DNA of 60,178 nt from an uncultured Prevotellaceae bacterium (GTDB taxonomy: Bacteria > Bacteroidota > Bacteroidia > Bacteroidales > Bacteroidaceae). This document shows positions 50,801-58,309 of the stretch, piece by piece. The position numbers were made by a program, and so were the translations under genes. The first letter of the stretch is position 1. Every line of letters starts with the position of its first letter. Under the pieces are notes generated by a model that was given only the letters and a program-made list of their open reading frames with translations, searched no databases and was not told the DNA's origin. The DNA lies in NCBI GenBank assembly GCA_902780635.1, contig CACZGH010000028.1:1-60178 (forward strand), read 5' to 3'.

Positions 50801-51056
50801 CAGCGGCTGTTTCCACATTCGCATATCCGATGTAGGACACTACTAGCGTGGCACCTGGACTGACCGTCACCGTAAAGCGACCGTCAATGTTGGTGATGGC
50901 GCCATTGTTTGTCCCTTTCTCCACGACAGAGGCGCCGATGACAGGTTCGCCGGTGTCGTCAACTACTGTGCCCGAGAAATTTTGCTTCTGGGCAGAGACA
51001 GCCATTGACATCATAATAAATGTCAATAAGGCCATAAGAAACCTTCTTTTTTCCAT
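47826..51056 (-). CDS. SusC/RagA-type TonB-linked outer-membrane transporter
   Basis: A 1076-residue TonB-dependent receptor that imports oligosaccharides. Signal peptide about 1-23, a carboxypeptidase-regulatory-like domain (about 28-105, GTVVDDTGEPVIGASVVEKG), plug domain with DNALKGLAAGVNVTSNSGQPG, IRIRGNNSVNSSSDPLYIVDGMPI and IYGARAANGVVLVTTKKG, then the 22-strand barrel ending TLVVGFNLSF. No N-terminal DUF4974 sigma-interaction extension is visible, so it is probably not under an anti-sigma circuit. First gene of the glucan locus, behind a good promoter. Confidence 0.97.
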   Translation of the reverse strand: MEKRRFLMALLTFIMMSMAVSAQKQNFSGTVVDDTGEPVIGASVVEKGTNNGAITNIDGRFTVTVSPGATLVVSYIGYANVETAAAPNMRIVLKEDAALLNDVVVIGYGVQKKSVVTASIAKVSAEDLEGKMPVRMDNALKGLAAGVNVTSNSGQPGEGSRIRIRGNNSVNSSSDPLYIVDGMPIEGGLDFVNPNDIESIEVLKDAASGAIYGARAANGVVLVTTKKGKIGKTQINYNFSYGWQSPWKKRDVTNAQEYAVLQNEKYMNGGYAPLFQDPYKLTDSNGQPIVGDGTNWQELVFNDNAPVVNHDVTISGASEKVNYYLSMGYFTQEGIVGGNYGQSNYDRLTLRSNTQYNVLDASKERNFLNKLDLNVNVAYLRVHSTGIGTNSEYGSVLGSALYMSPLLAPTAVNWTDDNGVAHNVADDLIANFASYDLPRDAKGNPYTIPGSFGTYQEMNNPLAMMTLNPTRGWSHKFVPKFAFDLQLWDNLKYHFSYSADLSFYGNSGGTTTYYYLSGNNRAEHTSASVYKGNNTLWQIENTLTYDEVFGKHSIGVVLGQSALKYKGDDLSGWHWGLVNVNKPYINYTNGVIEYTKDGDGNVTGATVPYGVGGSMYTQHRMSSLFGRVNYNYDERYMFQATVRRDGSSRFGTNNRYGTFPSASVGWNVTNETFMAPTRSWLTNLKVRASWGKNGNDGIGDFAYTTLTAMGNNVFFGKIAQKNIGSKADKTANPDLKWEESEQTDLGLDFGFFDNALTFTVDYFIKKTNGMIITMPIPSYVGETKPLGNAGDMQNKGVEFELGYKWHIADAKFHLKGNASYLKNTLKNLGNDTGFLPLDGVQGISGGGTRAENGQPFPFFYGYKTNGIFQTTEEVNAYTNANGGLIQPSARPGDVRFVDVNGDGVISDDDRTNIGNGTPSWTFGLNFNAEWKGFDFNAFFQGVSGADVFDATYRTDVFSGNYPTWMLGRWTGPGTSNKYPRLSLGDAVNWQMSDIYVCDASYLRLKNISLGYTLPRSLTQKVMIERLRFYVMADNLFTWTKYWGFDPEIGSGGTSLGVDRGIYPQARTLVVGFNLSF

Positions 51057-51131
51057 TAGAGTTTTATTTTAATAATTGTTTAGATATGTTGTTCTTGACC
51101 AAAATAGGGTCGCGGGTTAGGTTTTCGGCTT

Positions 51132-51163
51132 CAAAATTATACATTTTATATTCATGCATCAAG
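51132..51163 (-). promoter_or_regulatory. Promoter of the beta-glucan utilization locus
   Basis: CTTG (51163-51160), 20 bases, then TAATTTTG (51139-51132) on the minus strand fit the Bacteroidota promoter with one mismatch. The leader to susC would be about 70 bases. In the 338-base spacer to zntA I see this promoter, the zntA terminator and AT-rich sequence, but no clear operator for a regulator. Confidence 0.65.
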
Positions 51164-51288
51164 TGAATAAAATGAAAAAGTGGATTGCTAAATGCCATAA
51201 ATACATAATTTCATTGATAATCAATAGTTTATAAGAATATCAATATAAAAAAGAAGTGGATAAAGTGTGGATGAAAATGAATAAGAAA

Positions 51289-51329
51289 AGTGTCAAAAAC
51301 CACAACAATTTTCGTGTGTTTTTGACACT
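51289..51329 (-). terminator. Terminator after the zinc ATPase gene
   Basis: A 12-bp perfect stem (51289-51300 with 51318-51329) has an 18-base inner part. On the minus strand it is followed by TTTTCTT. It insulates the susC promoter from zntA transcription. Confidence 0.75.
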
Positions 51330-51394
51330 TATTTAGAGATTCCCACGATATTGGAAACACCTATCAAACAGGTAAGGACTGCCCGTTGACGTTT

Positions 51395-53392
51395 TTACGC
51401 TTTTGTCATCACACCACCTGTTCTCAATGCCCGCATGGCATTGAGGACAGCAAGGACGGTGACACCTACATCGGCGAAGACCGCCATCCACATGGTGGCA
51501 AAGCCGAATGCGGCAAGCAACAGCACTGCCACTTTGACACCGATGGCAAACCACACATTCTGACGGGCGATACGGATGGTGCGGCGGGCTATCTGGATGG
51601 CCATGGCAATCTTAGAAGGATGGTCGTCCATCAACACTACATCAGCAGCCTCGATGGCAGCGTCGCTGCCTAAGCCTCCCATGGCGATACCCACATCGGC
51701 ACGGGCCAGCACCGGTGCATCGTTGATACCATCGCCCACAAAGGCAAGGTACTCGCCTTCGCGACGCTCACCAAGCAGACGCTCCACTTGCTGCACTTTG
51801 TCGGCAGGGAGCAACTGTGCATGATAGTCTGACAGCCCAAGCCTCCGCGCCACATCACTGGCCACCTCCCGACGGTCACCCGTGAGCATCACGGTGCGCG
51901 ACACGCCTAACTGTCCTAACTGGGCCACAGCCTCAGCACTGTCTTCCTTGATGCGGTCGTTGATGACGATATGACCGGCATAGACACCATCGATGGCCAC
52001 ATGGATAATAGTGCCTACATGCGTGCAGTCGTGCCACTGAGCACCTATGGCATCCATCATCCTACTGTTGCCCACACAGACCATCACATCGCCCACACGG
52101 GCTCGGATGCCCTGCCCTGCCACTTCCTCCACATCGGTGACTCGGCAACCGTCGGTGGCCTCATCAGGAAAAGCATCACGCAGGGCAGCGCCGATGGGAT
52201 GGGTGGAGAAATGCTCCACATGGGCGGCAAGATGCAAAAGATGACGCTCATCGCAGGCCTCGGGGTGAACAGCTTCTACGGCAAACTGGCCATGGGTGAG
52301 CGTCCCTGTCTTGTCGAAGACTACTGTACCGACCTTTGCCAACACATCCATATAATTGGCACCTTTGACCAGGATGCCCTGACGGGATGCGCCACCGATA
52401 CCGCCAAAAAACGTGAGCGGCACACTGATGACCAACGCGCAGGGGCATGAGACCACAAGGAACATCAGGGCACGGTAGAGCCAGACAGGGAAGGCTGCGG
52501 CAAAATGTCCTGAACACAAGGGTGGCAGCACCGCCAAAGCCAAGGCGGCGAAAACCACGACAGGGGTATAAATGCGGGCAAAACGTGTGATGAACGTCTC
52601 ACTCTTCGACTTGTGTTCGGTGGCATCTTCCACCAGACGGATAATCTTGGAAACGGTACTCTCACCGAAACTTTTCGTGGTACGCACACTGACCACGCCC
52701 GACAGATTGACGCAGCCGGAGATGATCTCATCACCCTCACCTGCCTCACGAGGCATACTCTCACCCGTCAAGGCCACGGTATTCAACGAGGTGACACCAT
52801 CGAGGATGACACCATCGAGCGGCACTTTCTCTCCTGGACGGATGATGATGGTCTCGCCGACCGCCACTTGCTCAGGACTGACCTCCGTCTCTCGTCCATC
52901 TCTCACCACGTGAGCCACATCTGGACGAATGTCCATCAGATGAGCAATGCTGTCACGGCTCTTCCCCTCGGCATAGCCCTCGAAAAGTTCACCCACCTGA
53001 AAGAAGAGCATCACAAAGACCGCTTCAGGAAACTGCGTCTCGGCTCCTGGCAGAAAACCGATACAGAGCGCACCGATGGTGGCAATGGACATGAGGAAAT
53101 GCTCGTTGAAGGCTTCGCCATGAGCGATACCCTCAGCAGCCTCATGCAACGTTTCATGTCCTATCAGCAGATAGGGCACTAAATAGACCAACAGCAACTG
53201 CCAGGTCGGCAGATGAAAATGATGTTCTATCCATACGGCCGTTATCAACAAGACAACAGTGATGCCAATTAAGGTCAACTGACCTCTCAGACTGTCGTGA
53301 TGCTCATGATGGTGCTCATGGTGTTCTTCGTGATCATGCTCATGATGATGTTCATGAGCACAACTGCATTCGTGATGATGTGAATGTGCCAT
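51395..53392 (-). CDS. Zn/Cd/Pb-type P1B ATPase with a His-rich N-terminus
   Basis: A 665-residue heavy-metal exporter of the ZntA/CadA group in the inner membrane. I start at the ATG giving MAHSHHHECSC. Residues 1-34 hold about 16 His, with HHE repeats and two Cys, instead of a CxxC HMA domain. The membrane helix motif is SCPCALVISVP; VFDKTGTLTHGQF holds the phosphorylated Asp; TGES (actuator) and GDGINDAPVLARADVGIAMG (hinge) are intact. The 21 codons upstream are open but overlap the promoter and inverted repeat. Substrate by family: Zn, Cd, possibly Co. Confidence 0.94.
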   Translation of the reverse strand: MAHSHHHECSCAHEHHHEHDHEEHHEHHHEHHDSLRGQLTLIGITVVLLITAVWIEHHFHLPTWQLLLVYLVPYLLIGHETLHEAAEGIAHGEAFNEHFLMSIATIGALCIGFLPGAETQFPEAVFVMLFFQVGELFEGYAEGKSRDSIAHLMDIRPDVAHVVRDGRETEVSPEQVAVGETIIIRPGEKVPLDGVILDGVTSLNTVALTGESMPREAGEGDEIISGCVNLSGVVSVRTTKSFGESTVSKIIRLVEDATEHKSKSETFITRFARIYTPVVVFAALALAVLPPLCSGHFAAAFPVWLYRALMFLVVSCPCALVISVPLTFFGGIGGASRQGILVKGANYMDVLAKVGTVVFDKTGTLTHGQFAVEAVHPEACDERHLLHLAAHVEHFSTHPIGAALRDAFPDEATDGCRVTDVEEVAGQGIRARVGDVMVCVGNSRMMDAIGAQWHDCTHVGTIIHVAIDGVYAGHIVINDRIKEDSAEAVAQLGQLGVSRTVMLTGDRREVASDVARRLGLSDYHAQLLPADKVQQVERLLGERREGEYLAFVGDGINDAPVLARADVGIAMGGLGSDAAIEAADVVLMDDHPSKIAMAIQIARRTIRIARQNVWFAIGVKVAVLLLAAFGFATMWMAVFADVGVTVLAVLNAMRALRTGGVMTKA

Positions 53393-53419
53393 TTTCTTTG
53401 CTTTTATTGTTTCTGGGTG

Positions 53420-53427
53420 CAAAGATA
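53420..53427 (-). promoter_or_regulatory. -7 box of the zinc ATPase promoter
   Basis: TATCTTTG on the minus strand lies 28 bases before the ATPase start and matches TAnnTTTG. No good TTTG is found at -33; instead that region is taken by an inverted repeat, as expected for a regulated promoter. Confidence 0.6.
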
Positions 53428-53437
53428 TGACAAAGGT

Positions 53438-53456
53438 TTTGCAACTGGGTTGCAAA
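53438..53456. promoter_or_regulatory. Candidate metal-responsive operator
   Basis: A perfect 8-bp inverted repeat TTTGCAAC-TGG-GTTGCAAA covers the -33 region of the zinc ATPase promoter. Size and placement suit a dimeric repressor or activator of the Fur, ArsR or MerR type. No regulator gene is adjacent, so the protein is unknown. Confidence 0.6.
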
Positions 53457-53478
53457 GTTGCATTTCATAAAAATGTGG

Positions 53479-54117
53479 CTACTGTGCTTGACGCTCTTGA
53501 TAGGCGGCACGCAAAGCTTTCATCACACGGCGGTATTCCCAAGACGTGATGTCAATCTTGTTTTTAGTGCGCCTTTCAGGGTATTTAAGCATAAAGCTGT
53601 CACGTATCATCTCATGCGTCACGATGCTGTCGAGCGAGATGTGATAACGGTCGATGACAGGCAGGAGATACTGAATGGCACTGTTGATCTGGTCGTCGGT
53701 GAGTGGCTCCTCCAGTGTGTTGCCTTGAAACTCGATGCCAATAGTGAACTCATTGCACTTCTCACGGCCATTGAGCACAGACTTGCCAGCATGAAAGGTG
53801 ACCACCGTAGGCTCACAGAGAATATATCGGGTGCCATCGGTGTCAATCAGACAATGCGTACCTACTTTATTAATAGGTGTGGTGAGTACCTCCAACGACC
53901 GCTCGATGGTAGGCAGGGCTGTATGATGCAAGACAACTCCCCGCACCTCATTGACCTTCACACGGTCGTAGTTTTGTGTCGGATAGACAATCTCACGGTA
54001 GGTCTTCTCTTCTGGCTGCGCCTCTTCAACAGACGATGGCACCAAAAAGAAATAGGCAGCAGCACATAATGCGCCAAACAGCAAAACCAGCAATAGATAT
54101 TTCAGTAGGTTCCTCAT
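53479..54117 (-). CDS. N-acetylmuramoyl-L-alanine amidase, Amidase_2 family, membrane-anchored
   Basis: A 212-residue peptidoglycan amidase or PGRP-like enzyme. An N-terminal signal anchor (about 5-26, YLLLVLLFGALCAAAYFFLV) is followed by a short linker and the amidase domain: VRGVVLHHTALPT with the first zinc His, THCLIDTDGTRYILCEP, VTFHAGKSVLNGREKCNEFTIGIEFQG, and a late IVTHEMIRD with a further His. The usual last zinc Cys or His is not certain by eye. Probably acts on murein in the periplasm. Single gene between the zinc ATPase and a long spacer. Confidence 0.87.
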   Translation of the reverse strand: MRNLLKYLLLVLLFGALCAAAYFFLVPSSVEEAQPEEKTYREIVYPTQNYDRVKVNEVRGVVLHHTALPTIERSLEVLTTPINKVGTHCLIDTDGTRYILCEPTVVTFHAGKSVLNGREKCNEFTIGIEFQGNTLEEPLTDDQINSAIQYLLPVIDRYHISLDSIVTHEMIRDSFMLKYPERRTKNKIDITSWEYRRVMKALRAAYQERQAQ

Positions 54118-54217
54118 TGGGTAGGATTGTTCTTTTTTACAGTAATACAGAATCCATCGTCATCCATGACTCATAGGATGACAATGCATTCATATCAGCT
54201 GTATTCACATTCAAATG

Positions 54218-54225
54218 CAAAAGTA
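54218..54225 (-). promoter_or_regulatory. Possible -7 box of the amidase gene
   Basis: TACTTTTG on the minus strand, 100 bases before the amidase start, matches TAnnTTTG; the -33 position lacks TTTG. Confidence 0.4.
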
Positions 54226-54319
54226 CAGATTTTTTTCAAACTTTTGATGCTTTCATGACTATGAATGTCATTTTTATACGCATAGTTCCGCCGTCAACTA
54301 ATATTAAATTTGCGAAAAA

Positions 54320-54350
54320 TTTGCTGAAATGAGAAAAATTCGTACCTTTG
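54320..54350 (+). promoter_or_regulatory. Consensus promoter directed into an orphan sorting-signal tail
   Basis: TTTG (54320-54323), exactly 19 bases, then TACCTTTG (54343-54350) is a textbook Bacteroidota promoter on the plus strand. Transcription would begin at about 54354-54357, inside or at the edge of the type IX tail remnant, and run about 100 bases to the hairpin at 54443. Confidence 0.8.
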
Positions 54351-54440
54351 AACGGCAAGCTGGTGCGTAGTAACACCCGCACCACCAACGGTCTGAAGGG
54401 CATCTACGTTATCGGCAACCGCAAGACCGTCCTGAAGTAA
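54351..54440 (+). pseudogene. Orphan C-terminal end of a type IX secretion cargo signal
   Basis: The plus strand reads NGKLVRSNTRTTNGLKGIYV followed by IGNRKTVLK and a TAA stop. This matches the last 25-30 residues of type A sorting domains of secreted Bacteroidota proteins (pattern G-K-L-V ... L-x-x-G-I-Y-V-I-x-x-x-K-x-x-x-K). No body of a secreted protein is attached: six codons further upstream there is an in-frame TGA and a promoter instead. It is probably the leftover of a deleted cargo gene. Confidence 0.75.
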
Positions 54441-54442
54441 CC

Positions 54443-54464
54443 TCCCTCAAAAACTATTGAGGGG
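54443..54464 (+). terminator. Hairpin after the orphan tail
   Basis: TCCCTCAA pairs with TTGAGGGG around a six-base loop, two bases past the tail's stop codon. It is the normal site for a gene terminator, although the T-run is poor. Confidence 0.5.
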
Positions 54465-54482
54465 AACACATCATTTTATCCA

Positions 54483-54536
54483 TTTAAAGTGGACTCTTCG
54501 TACAACTTGCAAGTTGTATGAAGAGTCCACTTTAAA
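54483..54536. terminator. 54-bp near-perfect palindrome, probable bidirectional terminator
   Basis: Two 27-base arms meet with no spacer; only one position fails to match strictly, and it would form a G-T pair in RNA. The centre reads ACAACTTGCAAGTTGT. It may be a terminator for transcripts from the promoter at 54320 or from the right, or a protein-binding site. Confidence 0.55.
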
Positions 54537-54659
54537 ATAGGGCTTATCATGTTGGCTTTTTACACTGATAAAGATTTTGGAGGTTGAGGCTTCCACAACC
54601 ACATTATCACCGCCTTAAATGTTAATAATTAATAATTGGAAAAATTATTTGCAATATAA

Positions 54660-54691
54660 TTTGGTTTATGTTATAAACTTATTTATCTTTG
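54660..54691 (+). promoter_or_regulatory. Promoter of the membrane protein-regulator-thioredoxin block
   Basis: TTTG (54660-54663), 20 bases, TATCTTTG (54684-54691). The transcript would start near 54697, with a leader of about 125 bases to the ATG at 54824. The preceding bases 54566-54609 can form a small nested hairpin. Confidence 0.75.
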
Positions 54692-54823
54692 CAGTGCAAT
54701 CCGGATGAATTGTGCCTTGTCCAAACTTTCTGCAGGAGGGAGGACGGAGCACCAAAGAGAGTTAAACAACAATTTTTCGCCGAGCTCAACAACTCGTCTT
54801 CAATCATCAAATCGCAAACAACA

Positions 54824-55498
54824 ATGGAAGAAAACAACAACATGACTGCCGAGCGCAGTCTGGAGATTATCACAAATCAGATAGAGCGCAGCCGTAAAGC
54901 CGTGTCGAAGGATGCAGGCATGTCGCTCTTTATTTCAGGCCTCTGCATCATGGGGATGGCCATTTTTATTGGCATTTGCTCTTTCTTCACCGGCAATCAG
55001 GCTTTCTATCTGCTATACGCTTTATTACCTGTTATCATCATAGGTATAGATCGTTATCTCAAGAAAGACAAGCCAAAAGTCCCTGAAAGTTTGGTTGGCA
55101 CGATGGTGAATAAGACATGGCAGACGTTTGGCATCTTCGCCCTTTCCTTTTGTGTATTTGCCATTCTCTACGACTTATTGATGGCTCGATTTGAGACTCC
55201 TGAGGTATATGGCCGTTTAGCCATCCACCCCTTCCGCTACATCCTTCTGCTGATGGGCATGGCAATTACCATAAATGGTTATATACTTAAAAGCCGCTGG
55301 CTGGTGTGGTGCGGTATCATAGGAGGTCTCGGTGGTTTCATTTGGGAGTCATTCGGTGTTTCGAGTATGTTTCTGGCTCGCCTTTGCGACATTGGCAACT
55401 ACTACCAATACTCAAACATTCCACCAACTATTATCATTGTCGTATTTACCTTCATCGGTCTGACGCTCCCAGGCTGGATGCTCAAAAGACAACAATAG
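54824..55498 (+). CDS. Six-helix membrane protein of unknown function
   Basis: A 224-residue integral membrane protein I do not recognise beyond conserved Bacteroidota hypotheticals. I use the ATG giving MEENNNMTAERSLEIITNQI; the longer frame runs into the promoter. A short cytoplasmic amphipathic helix (LEIITNQIERSRKAVSKDAG) is followed by hydrophobic segments at about 32-53, 57-75, 100-122, 133-150, 155-175 and 195-217. The gene for a winged-helix protein begins 3 bases after its stop, so the two are coupled. Such a pair suggests a regulator with a membrane partner. Confidence 0.75.
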   Translation: MEENNNMTAERSLEIITNQIERSRKAVSKDAGMSLFISGLCIMGMAIFIGICSFFTGNQAFYLLYALLPVIIIGIDRYLKKDKPKVPESLVGTMVNKTWQTFGIFALSFCVFAILYDLLMARFETPEVYGRLAIHPFRYILLLMGMAITINGYILKSRWLVWCGIIGGLGGFIWESFGVSSMFLARLCDIGNYYQYSNIPPTIIIVVFTFIGLTLPGWMLKRQQ

Positions 55499-55501
55499 CC
55501 T

Positions 55502-55798
55502 ATGCCGTTCCAGCCACTAGACCCACTGCTGCACGCCGAGTTGCGACTGGCTGTCATGTCGCTACTCATCAGTACAGAAGAAGCCGAGTTCCCCTACATC
55601 AAGGAGCAGACGGGAGCTACGGCAGGCAACCTGAGTGTGCAGGTCGACAAATTATCGACAGCGGGCTACATCGAAGTAGAGAAGACCTTCAAAGGCAAGC
55701 GCCCTTGCACCATCTGCCGCATCACTGACAAGGGACGGCAAGCGTTTGAGACATATGTCGAGGCGCTGAGAAGTTACATAGTGGTCAATTCCAAATAA
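55502..55798 (+). CDS. Winged-helix transcriptional regulator
   Basis: A 98-residue DNA-binding protein made of one winged helix domain: LDPLLHAELRLAVMSLLISTEEAEFPYIKEQTGATAGNLSVQVDKLSTAGYIEVEKTFKGKRPCTICRITDKG, similar to MarR/ArsR-like small regulators in which the domain acts as a dimer. The recognition helix is TAGNLSVQVDKLSTAG. There is no ligand domain. It is co-transcribed with the membrane protein before it and precedes the thioredoxin-like gene by 94 bases. It probably controls this block. Confidence 0.87.
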   Translation: MPFQPLDPLLHAELRLAVMSLLISTEEAEFPYIKEQTGATAGNLSVQVDKLSTAGYIEVEKTFKGKRPCTICRITDKGRQAFETYVEALRSYIVVNSK

Positions 55799-55892
55799 TC
55801 ACTTCCTTTTAATAGGGAATAAACGGTTTTTGATATACAAAATAGACGATTAAGACCCACAACAACAGCTAAACAAACAAAGCATTGCCAAG

Positions 55893-58241
55893 ATGAACAA
55901 GAAAGCTATCATTTCCATTCTCTTCCTCGCCTTCATTGCTATGGTGACACAAGCACAGACGAAAGTCTGGAACAAAATCGTGACGGGTTACGTCAACGTG
56001 CCCATCATCAGTATAACCAAAGTCTCCATCTACGATGACCGCACTGAGGTGTTCTTACGCCTGGAAGTGCCTGAGCAGATGCAGATGGCGGGAGACTCTG
56101 TTCCTCTCGCTACAAAACCAACGCTACGTGCCGACGGGAAAGATTATGCAGTAAAAGGAGCAACAGTCATCTCCCTGACCGAACCCTATAAAATCCCGGC
56201 AGACGGCAAGGTGGATTTCTCACTTCTCTTCGAACCTATCCCTGCCAACACATGGATGATCGACGTGGCAGAACCTAATGCATGGTTCTTTGCCAACGTC
56301 CACGATGCTGAGAACCTGCCCACGGGCATTGCCGACACCTATTGGCGCATCGAGGCCACGGGCGATTGGCTTATAGGCTTCACACCAAAGTACGTCGTCT
56401 ATGGTAACAGGGTGCATGGCATCGTCAGTCAGAAAGAGAAGAAGGATGCTTACACCTTGACGCTCGACAATGGCATCAACGTCAAGGTGGGCAAGATGAA
56501 AAAGGGCCGGCGCACCATCGCCATTGGCAGCGACAAACCCATCTCATGCAGTCCGATAACCGGCACCGCCCTGCCCGACTACCCCACGAAAGACACACGT
56601 AAGGGTTTTGTGGACAATGGCTACAGGGCAGGCGACAGCGTGACGATTATTGGATGGTTGAAGGATATGCCGCAGGAATTGTGGCAGCGCAAAGGCCGTG
56701 AGTTTCAGGTGGGCATGGAGAATATACTCAGCACGGAAAATGAGCAGGGGAGCGCATACGCCTTGATGGACTCGCTGGGGCGCTTTACCCTTAAGATGCC
56801 GTTGCTCAACACCTCGCAGGCCTTCCTCGACTGGGGCCGGACCACCAAGAGCACCGTATTGGAACCCGGCAGGACCTACTTCTTCCTCAACGACTTCAAG
56901 ACGGGACAGATGCTGTGGATGGGCGACGACGTGCGCGTGCAGAACGAGTTGCTGGCCCACCCCCATTCATGGGATTATGCCGAGTTCGACCGCAGCAGTC
57001 GAGACCTTGACCCCATGACCTATTTGGCACAGGCGGACAGCATGAGAAAGACACAGATGAACGAATTGGAGCAATGGGTCACCAACCACCCGAATCTTTC
57101 ACAGCGCTATCAGGACTATGTGGCTGGCTACTATCAGAACCTCTTAGGCGAGTCGATGACACAGGCCAGCTACCAGTTCCCAAACTACGAGATGCCACAG
57201 GAATACATGGAATTCTTGGGCAAGGAATGCTGGCAGAAGGCCATCAAGCCCTACACGCTCTATCGCGACTTCATTCCATTCATGCGCGACTATCTCCGCG
57301 AGGTGATGCGCAAACGGGCGTGGAGGGTGAACTGGAACCTCTATGATTACAACGACGTGATCGCCTCGAACGATGAGGAACTGTCACTGCTCAACCGATG
57401 GAAGGACTGGTGGATTGAGACCACTGCAAAGGTCGAAGCCGCCCCGACTCCAGAGGAGAAGCAGAAAATCACCGACAAACTGAATGCCGACAATGCCGAC
57501 ATGATAGCAGAGGTGGACAAGATTCTCAACAGTCCCAGATGCCAGAAAGTGCGAAATGGAATCGGCCTCATTATCCGGATGAAGCAAGAGGCTTTTGCCC
57601 TCGACTCGCTGGGTGCCGACCAAGACTTCAAGGACATCTGGCTCACACGGTTAGTCAATGGGGAGATTGGCTACACGCACATGTCGCTCTCGCCAATGGT
57701 CATCGACACGCTGAAGGCTTTGGTCACCAATCCCGTAGGTATCGCGATGATAGAGAAGCAAAGCAACTACTACCTAGCCATCGAGAACCGCGAGTTCGAC
57801 AAACTGGTGCTCAAATCATCAGACAACCTCAAGGATCTCTCAGAGGGTGAGGCGCTGCTAAAGAAGATCCTCGAACCCTACAAGGGGAAGTTTGTGCTGC
57901 TTGATGTCTGGGGCACATGGTGTGGACCATGCCGAGAGGCACTCTCCCACTCCACCGAGGAGTATGCCCGCCTGAAGGACTACGACATCCAATATCTCTA
58001 TCTGGCCAACAACAGTCCGCAGACGGCATGGGAGAACGTCATCAAGGAGTATAACGTCAGTGGCCCTAACGTGGCCCACTACAACCTGCCCAGTGACCAA
58101 CAGGCTGCCATCGAGCACCACCTCAACGTACACGCATGGCCCACCTACAAACTCTTCGACCGCGACGGCAACCTGCTCGACCTAAAGGTGGATGCCCGCG
58201 ACCTCGAAACCCTGGCAGGACTTCTGGATAAAATGAAATAG
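55893..58241 (+). CDS. Secreted TlpA/AhpC-type thioredoxin-fold protein with a long N-terminal region
   Basis: A 782-residue exported protein. Signal peptide MNKKAIISILFLAFIAMVTQAQ, a beta-rich region (about 25-310), helical middle (about 330-620), and a C-terminal thioredoxin domain (about 645-782) with WGTWCGPCREA as the CxxC site and the cis-Pro in HAWPTYKLFDRDG. The layout resembles periplasmic thiol-disulfide proteins of Bacteroidota. It probably acts as a thiol-disulfide reductase or resistance factor in the envelope; the partner is unknown. It ends before a strong bidirectional terminator. Confidence 0.88.
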   Translation: MNKKAIISILFLAFIAMVTQAQTKVWNKIVTGYVNVPIISITKVSIYDDRTEVFLRLEVPEQMQMAGDSVPLATKPTLRADGKDYAVKGATVISLTEPYKIPADGKVDFSLLFEPIPANTWMIDVAEPNAWFFANVHDAENLPTGIADTYWRIEATGDWLIGFTPKYVVYGNRVHGIVSQKEKKDAYTLTLDNGINVKVGKMKKGRRTIAIGSDKPISCSPITGTALPDYPTKDTRKGFVDNGYRAGDSVTIIGWLKDMPQELWQRKGREFQVGMENILSTENEQGSAYALMDSLGRFTLKMPLLNTSQAFLDWGRTTKSTVLEPGRTYFFLNDFKTGQMLWMGDDVRVQNELLAHPHSWDYAEFDRSSRDLDPMTYLAQADSMRKTQMNELEQWVTNHPNLSQRYQDYVAGYYQNLLGESMTQASYQFPNYEMPQEYMEFLGKECWQKAIKPYTLYRDFIPFMRDYLREVMRKRAWRVNWNLYDYNDVIASNDEELSLLNRWKDWWIETTAKVEAAPTPEEKQKITDKLNADNADMIAEVDKILNSPRCQKVRNGIGLIIRMKQEAFALDSLGADQDFKDIWLTRLVNGEIGYTHMSLSPMVIDTLKALVTNPVGIAMIEKQSNYYLAIENREFDKLVLKSSDNLKDLSEGEALLKKILEPYKGKFVLLDVWGTWCGPCREALSHSTEEYARLKDYDIQYLYLANNSPQTAWENVIKEYNVSGPNVAHYNLPSDQQAAIEHHLNVHAWPTYKLFDRDGNLLDLKVDARDLETLAGLLDKMK

Positions 58242-58268
58242 GCAGCCGTCAATAGGCTGAATAAAAAG

Positions 58269-58305
58269 AAACAAGCGATGAAACTTGATGCTTCATCGCT
58301 TGTTT
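58269..58305. terminator. Bidirectional terminator between converging genes
   Basis: A 14-bp stem (58269-58282 with 58292-58305) with a 9-base loop. The plus strand continues with T residues (seven from 58303), and the minus strand with TTTCTTTTTATT. It serves both the thioredoxin-fold gene and the DUF2795 gene. Confidence 0.88.
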
Positions 58306-58309
58306 TTTT

